The notes beneath the pieces were generated by a model that was not told where the DNA came from, did not search any database, and saw nothing but the letters and a program-made list of their open reading frames with translations. Made by a program: the position numbers and the translations under genes. Below are positions 59,555 to 64,000 of a stretch of DNA of 64,000 nucleotides, one piece after another; positions within the stretch are counted from its first letter, which is position 1, and each line of letters begins with the position of its first letter. The stretch comes from Sporobacter sp963675425 (GTDB taxonomy: Bacteria > Bacillota > Clostridia > Oscillospirales > Oscillospiraceae): contig OY776214.1 in NCBI GenBank assembly GCA_963675425.1, positions 3,472,001-3,536,000 of the forward strand, in the 5' to 3' direction.

Positions 59555-61048
59555 TTAATCGAGCATTGCAAGCGCCAGGACGTTTTCTTCTGTGGCCTCT
59601 TCTCGTTTAACCTGACCTGTTATATGGCCGTTGTGCATAACGATGATTGTATCGGCAACGTTTATAACCTCAGTGAGTTCAGAGGAGATGAAGATCACAC
59701 CGATTCCCTGCTTGGCAAAGTCGCAGACCATCTGGTAAATCTCCGCCTTCGTTCCAACGTCGATACCCTTCGTCGGTTCGTCCAAAATCAATATCTTCGT
59801 AATGATTTTTTCAGATGTCCATCTTCCGAGGATAACCTTCTGCTGGTTGCCGCCCGAAAGCTCTACAACCGTTTTCTCGATCGTCGGTGTTTTTATGGAA
59901 TACTGTTCAACGGCTTTGTTAGCAAGCTCTTCCCTGGCCTTCGGGTCCAGGAAAAGGCCTTTTTTAAGCTTGCTCAAAACCGGCATGCATATATTGTCTT
60001 TAATGGAGCGCCACAACACCAGCCCCTGCTCCTTACGGTCCTCCGGGCACAGTGCAATACCGGCCTCGATCGCATCCTTCGGTGACTTGAACTTTACCGA
60101 CTGACCATTGAGCTTTATTTCGCCCGAAATGATCGCGTCGGCACCGAATATAGCGCGCGCTACTTCCGTACGTCCGGCTCCGACAAGTCCCGCGAAACCG
60201 ACAACCTCACCACACCGAAGCTGGAAGCTGATATCCTTAACAACGTCCGTTACAAGGTTGTTGACTTCCAGAAGAACGTCTCCAAATTTATCATTGCGTT
60301 TTAAATTCGCGTATGTATCACCGATATCACGTCCGACCATGGCCTTGATCAGGTCTTTTTCGTTCGTCTCAGCGGTTTTGAATTCCTTTACCAGCCGGCC
60401 GTCCTTTAAAACGACGATTTCATCTGTCACCTGGAATATTTCATTCATACGGTGTGACACGTACAAAATGATCTTTCCGGCTTCCTTTAACTTCATAATC
60501 AGCTCGAATAGGATTGTAATCTCCGAGTCCGTCAGCGGCGCCGTCGGCTCGTCAAAGGCGATGACCATTGAATCTCGCTGATAGGCTTTCATAATTTCGA
60601 CCATCTGCTGGTATGCCACCGGCAGCTTGCCAACTGTGATTGTAGGGTCTATTGGCAAGCCAAATTTGTCGATGATCTCCTGCGCATTTTGTCTCAGACG
60701 TTTTTTGTCCAGCTGTTTGAGTTTTGTTACAGGCAGCGCACCAAGAAAAATATTCTCCATAACGGTCATCGAGGGTATCAGCTGACGCTCCTGATAAATA
60801 ACGCTGATTCCTGTCTTGATTGAGTCGTAGGGATCCTCAAACGACAGTTCCTTTCCGTTAAGTACCAGATGTCCCTCGTCCGGCCGCAGATCACCGCTCA
60901 GTATCTTTAAGAGTGTACTTTTACCTGCACCGTTTTCACCAACAAGCGCCATGATTTGTCCGCTTTTAACTCGAAAGCTGATATCTTTGAGCGCCTGCAC
61001 ACCCGGAAAAGCTTTGCCAATTCCTTCAAATTCCAGGTATTGTTCCAT
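59555..61048 (-). CDS. Sugar ABC transporter ATP-binding protein (two ABC domains)
   Basis: A 497-residue RbsA/XylG/MglA-type ATPase with two nucleotide-binding halves. The first has LVGENGAGKSTLLKILSGDL (Walker A) and VIAFDEPTAPL (Walker B). The second has a degenerate P-loop (GLVGAGRTEVARAIFG), the signature ELSGGNQQKVILGRW and ILILDEPTKGID. It is the first gene of the operon. ATG 61048 follows GGAGG; the frame extends to 61090 with unrelated residues. Confidence 0.95.
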   Translation of the reverse strand: MEQYLEFEGIGKAFPGVQALKDISFRVKSGQIMALVGENGAGKSTLLKILSGDLRPDEGHLVLNGKELSFEDPYDSIKTGISVIYQERQLIPSMTVMENIFLGALPVTKLKQLDKKRLRQNAQEIIDKFGLPIDPTITVGKLPVAYQQMVEIMKAYQRDSMVIAFDEPTAPLTDSEITILFELIMKLKEAGKIILYVSHRMNEIFQVTDEIVVLKDGRLVKEFKTAETNEKDLIKAMVGRDIGDTYANLKRNDKFGDVLLEVNNLVTDVVKDISFQLRCGEVVGFAGLVGAGRTEVARAIFGADAIISGEIKLNGQSVKFKSPKDAIEAGIALCPEDRKEQGLVLWRSIKDNICMPVLSKLKKGLFLDPKAREELANKAVEQYSIKTPTIEKTVVELSGGNQQKVILGRWTSEKIITKILILDEPTKGIDVGTKAEIYQMVCDFAKQGIGVIFISSELTEVINVADTIIVMHNGHITGQVKREEATEENVLALAMLD

Positions 61049-61545
61049 CTTAACACCTCCGCTTTTAGTCTTTATAAAATCAGCATTCACTGATTTTTAC
61101 GCTGCCGCCCGCTAGATTTTTTATAATTAAGCGGTTTTTGATTGACCGACATGATCTGATCAAAACCAGTTTGTCAAGCAATTTATACAAACGATCGCCT
61201 AATCCGTTTGCACGATTTAGATATTTCTAATATATCATGCATCTAACTATTAGTAAACCGTCAATCTAAATTTTACAATCATTTACGTTTTTTGTCTAAT
61301 ACAAGCATCTACAATAGCATCTTGTCATAATCAGTACATATGTTTTTGTGACATTTAGACAATATCCCGCCTGAAATACATACAACTATACATATTTATA
61401 ATATAAAATCCGCGCGTTGCATAATAACAAATAACGTGTTATGATAACCTAAACGTTATGTTTAATGATGTTAGTGCTTGTTGGGCAGGTGTGATAGACT
61501 TCGTTTCCATAATATCGTCTTCAGACATAAAAAGGGAATTGAAAC
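61049..61545. other. Regulatory region between divergent ABC operon and LysR gene
   Basis: About 500 AT-rich bases hold both promoters. Palindromes include TGATCTGATCA (61152-61162) and an ATAAC/GTTAT cluster around 61431-61460, where ATAACGTGTTAT is followed by a further GTTATG. These are plausible LysR binding sites, but no promoter can be assigned with confidence. Confidence 0.5.
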
Positions 61546-62487
61546 ATGTTTAATATTACTTTTCAACAGATAGAATCATTTCTCTCCATTGCCAAAAATA
61601 AGAATTTAACGAAAGCGGCCAAAGACCTGTTTACTTCCGAACCGGCACTGAGCAAAACCATTAAAAGATTTGAAGAGGGCGTCGGCATGCAGCTTTTCAT
61701 ACGAAGCAAGCAAGGCATGGAGCTGACCGCCGACGGTCAGTCTCTGTTTACGGCTTTAGACCCGCTGTATGATGCGATGGACCGAAGCATTAAAGCCGTA
61801 CAATACAGTTCCTCTTCCACTAAAAAGCAGCTTCGGCTTATTGAATCAAATTCATACGAATACTCCGAGGATTTTAATCCGCTTAAAAAAGCTATTGTAC
61901 AATTTCAAGACCTGTATCCCGACGTAGCTCTTTATGAATCTCTGTATGATTTTAAAGTGCTCCGCCAGTCACTGGAATACGGCAGCGTCGATCTGGCTTT
62001 AACACAAGATTTCGTCATTCGGTATATACCCAATATCTCAATAAAGCGTGTCTCAAAATTTGAAATGTGTATCGCTCTTTCAGCGGATCATCCCCTGGCC
62101 CAATCGGACGAGCTTGATTATAAAGCGCTGAACAATGAGACCCTGTATTCGATCCCCACACTCAGCAACGAGCTGATGGATGTTGAAAACTTGATGAGCA
62201 ACTGCAGCTTTCTTGGGTTCAAACCAAAGGAAATTGAATTCCGCCCCAATTTCCATTCTCTGTTACACGTCGTCAAACAGGGTAAGGGCTTCAGTTTTAC
62301 CGGTAAGTATATCAATGTTGGCCTGGGCAGCGAAATTATAAAGTATTTTCCGGTCCCCCAGCTACGGCCGGCTTACATTGTCGTAGCCTGGCGGACAGGA
62401 CAACTGACGGCAGAAGCTAAAAACTTTCTGGATATGGTGCCGGAGCATCCTGACCGGCTTGAGCAACAACTTCCAACATCATTTTAA
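61546..62487 (+). CDS. LysR family transcriptional regulator
   Basis: A 313-residue LysR-type regulator. The N-terminal helix-turn-helix is FQQIESFLSIAKNKNLTKAA with TSEPALSKTIKRFE and LFIRSKQGMELTADGQ; a periplasmic-binding-like effector domain follows. It is divergent from the ABC operon and probably controls it. This is unusual, since ribose-type transporters are more often controlled by LacI, AraC or two-component regulators. AAGGGA lies upstream of ATG 61546. Confidence 0.92.
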   Translation: MFNITFQQIESFLSIAKNKNLTKAAKDLFTSEPALSKTIKRFEEGVGMQLFIRSKQGMELTADGQSLFTALDPLYDAMDRSIKAVQYSSSSTKKQLRLIESNSYEYSEDFNPLKKAIVQFQDLYPDVALYESLYDFKVLRQSLEYGSVDLALTQDFVIRYIPNISIKRVSKFEMCIALSADHPLAQSDELDYKALNNETLYSIPTLSNELMDVENLMSNCSFLGFKPKEIEFRPNFHSLLHVVKQGKGFSFTGKYINVGLGSEIIKYFPVPQLRPAYIVVAWRTGQLTAEAKNFLDMVPEHPDRLEQQLPTSF

Positions 62488-62609
62488 TGGTAAATTAAGC
62501 ATATTATAAACATTTCCACAAATAATCAAAGTGTTAATACCGATTATTTGTATATTGGTGACTAATTGTCGTATAAGCCGGCAGCTTTGCTTGCTTTTGG
62601 GGTCAAAAA

Positions 62610-62642
62610 AAACGGCTGTGGAGCGTCTCCACAGCCGTTTTG
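62610..62642 (-). terminator. Terminator of the HPr-like gene
   Basis: AACGGCTGTGGAG pairs with CTCCACAGCCGTT across CGT, and the minus strand continues with at least eight T. It also lies downstream of the LysR gene. Confidence 0.92.
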
Positions 62643-62649
62643 ATGTATC

Positions 62650-62883
62650 TCAGTCGCAAACAAGGAAATCCTGGATGTCTTTTTCAAACTGTCTTGTGTC
62701 GTGTTCGTCCTCAATGACAAGCTTTAAATCCGTCTCGATCGTACACAGCATGAGGCCGAGAAGTGATTTGGCGTCGGCATAACCGGTTTTACCATGAACC
62801 CAGATATCAAAGGGGTATTGTTCGGCGATCTTATTCAGTTTCTGAGCGTCTTCCGACGACTTGATCTTGATATTAAAAGTCAT
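62650..62883 (-). CDS. HPr-like protein lacking the catalytic histidine
   Basis: A 77-residue HPr-fold protein. The helix-2 regulatory segment YADAKSLLGLM keeps the serine (Ser40) equivalent to HPr Ser46, the HPr kinase target. The region around residue 15 (EDAQKLNKIAEQY) has no histidine where HPr carries its PTS phosphorylation site. This pattern is like Crh of Bacillus, a regulatory HPr paralogue in carbon catabolite control, though descent from Crh is not implied. ATG 62883 follows AAGGGG. It is monocistronic with its own terminator. Confidence 0.85.
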   Translation of the reverse strand: MTFNIKIKSSEDAQKLNKIAEQYPFDIWVHGKTGYADAKSLLGLMLCTIETDLKLVIEDEHDTRQFEKDIQDFLVCD

Positions 62884-63032
62884 GTTTTTAATATCCCCTT
62901 TCGTGCAATATTTTATTGTTTACGCTTAGGTATGCGTAAATCATACAGTATTATTATGACAGCGTCAAGCGTTTTTACGGCTGTCACCTAGTCCTGCCAT
63001 TGTCTTGCTACAGACCCTCCCGGCGGCCGGAA

Positions 63033-64000
63033 TCAGACCTTCAACTCCGGAGCGCCGGCAGCCGGCAATTCTGTTAATTCTTTGAGTCTGGGGCGTACGA
63101 TTTCGCGTAAAAATTCCGTCACCTGCTCCGGCGCGCGCCCGACGTATTTAGACGGCTCGAGCTCCGATAAAAGCTCGTTCTCTGTCAGGTTAAACTGCTT
63201 GTCCGAGGCGATGCGCGAAATAAGATCGTTTTCTCTTCCCTGCTCCTTAACGGCATTGCCCGCCGCAACGGAGTGCACGCGGATCGCTTCATGCAGCTGC
63301 TGGCGGTTTCCGCCGGCCTTGACCGCGCGCATCAGGATATTTTCCGTAGCCATAAAAGGCAGCTCGTCGTTTATATGCTTTGCGATCACCTTGGGGTAAA
63401 CCTTGATACCAGATGCTACATTAATATATATATTAAGGATTGCATCGACGGCTAAAAACGCCTCCGGCACAGATATACGTTTATTGGCGCTGTCGTCAAG
63501 CGTGCGTTCAAACCACTGGGACGACGCCGTCATCGCCGTGTTGAGGCTGTCGGCAATCACATAGCGAGCCAGTGCGCAGATACGCTCGGAGCGCATAGGG
63601 TTTCTTTTGTACGGCATCGCGGACGAGCCAACCTGCGACGTCTCAAACGGCTCCTCACACTCCTTGAGATGCGAGAGCAGGCGCATGTCCGTGGCGAATT
63701 TTGCGGCACTTTGCGCGATGCCAGACAGACTGGACAATACAAAGTCGTCCATTTTTCGTGAGTATGTCTGGCCTGAGACGGGCACGACGCCGTCAAAGCC
63801 CATTTCCTGAGCGATCATTCTATCGAGCTTTTTAACTTTTTCGTGGTCCCCGTCAAAGAGCTCCATAAAGCTGGCCTGCGTACCCGTCGTCCCCTTTGAA
63901 CCCAAAAGCTTCAAACTGCCAATCCTGTATTCGACTTCGTCTAAATCTAAAAGCAAGTCGTTGAGCCATAAAGCTGCGCGCTTACCCACCGTCGTCAGCT
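63033..64000 (-). CDS. purB: Adenylosuccinate lyase (5' end beyond the window)
   Basis: The C-terminal 322 codons of adenylosuccinate lyase; the frame remains open to the window edge, where TTVGKRAALWLNDL matches the normal middle of the protein, so roughly the first third is missing. The fumarase/aspartase signature SQVGSSAMPYKRNPMRSE is intact and supplies the catalytic serine loop. It acts in purine synthesis, cleaving SAICAR and adenylosuccinate. Internal start codons near the edge are not real starts. Confidence 0.96.
   Translation of the reverse strand, partial: LTTVGKRAALWLNDLLLDLDEVEYRIGSLKLLGSKGTTGTQASFMELFDGDHEKVKKLDRMIAQEMGFDGVVPVSGQTYSRKMDDFVLSSLSGIAQSAAKFATDMRLLSHLKECEEPFETSQVGSSAMPYKRNPMRSERICALARYVIADSLNTAMTASSQWFERTLDDSANKRISVPEAFLAVDAILNIYINVASGIKVYPKVIAKHINDELPFMATENILMRAVKAGGNRQQLHEAIRVHSVAAGNAVKEQGRENDLISRIASDKQFNLTENELLSELEPSKYVGRAPEQVTEFLREIVRPRLKELTELPAAGAPELKV

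Overview
The window looks like chromosomal DNA of an anaerobic, spore-forming member of the Bacillota, class Clostridia, probably near the Oscillospirales. The evidence is a sporulation pair resembling SpoIVFA/SpoIVFB, a YlmC/YmxH protein, Firmicute-type riboswitches (TPP, THF, M-box), tRNA genes with encoded CCA, AGGAGG-type ribosome binding sites, a CZB-domain chemoreceptor, rubrerythrin and NfnAB-type redox genes, and the clostridial radical SAM pair TIGR03960/TIGR03936. The taxonomic placement is inference. I see no phage, transposase, CRISPR array or rRNA.

Layout. 0.2-6 kb: a DUF2971 protein, a BlaI/BlaR1-like repressor-receptor pair with two operator palindromes, a rubrerythrin-like ferritin, a HAD phosphatase that apparently starts at ATT, and a lipoprotein. 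6-6.6 kb: six tRNA genes on the minus strand (transcribed Val, Asp, Phe, Gly, Cys, Gly). 6.8-15 kb, mostly minus strand: hslO, a methyltransferase, yerC, pfkA, two radical SAM-linked genes and the spoIVF-like pair. 15-31.6 kb: a lipoprotein metallopeptidase next to lgt, purine nucleoside phosphorylase, an OadB-motif microprotein upstream of a double CDGSH protein, a chemoreceptor, a URO-D-like protein, an ECF sigma/anti-sigma pair, a relatively AT-rich patch with an azoreductase, tRNA-Pro, small membrane proteins, a Ca/Na antiporter and an FMN glutamate-synthase-like enzyme. 31.9-37 kb: a CPA2 antiporter, a second URO-D-like gene in an operon with an MFS transporter, and an AEC transporter.

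37-44 kb is vitamin metabolism. A thiD-thiC-thiM-thiE-HAD operon lies behind two tandem TPP riboswitches, each with its own terminator. folT-folC lies behind a THF riboswitch. The thi genes can make the pyrimidine de novo (ThiC) and salvage thiazole (ThiM), and the terminal HAD enzyme is a candidate thiamin phosphate phosphatase. 44-53.5 kb: ppk2, rpsB-tsf, ylmC, an M-box riboswitch with a short upstream ORF and a CorA transporter, a small five-repeat protein, and ylxM-ffh-rpsP-khpA-rimM-trmD without a following rplS.

53.6-64 kb: nfnA-nfnB, a four-gene ribose-type ABC transporter divergent from a LysR regulator, an HPr-like protein lacking the phosphorylatable His, and a 5'-truncated purB running off the window end. 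The most informative signals are RNA-level regulation (four riboswitches of three classes and a possible rimM leader switch) and genes that routine gene calling tends to miss or start wrongly: the 52-aa OadB-motif microprotein, the 31-codon ORF ahead of corA, the ATT-start HAD gene and the ylxM start.
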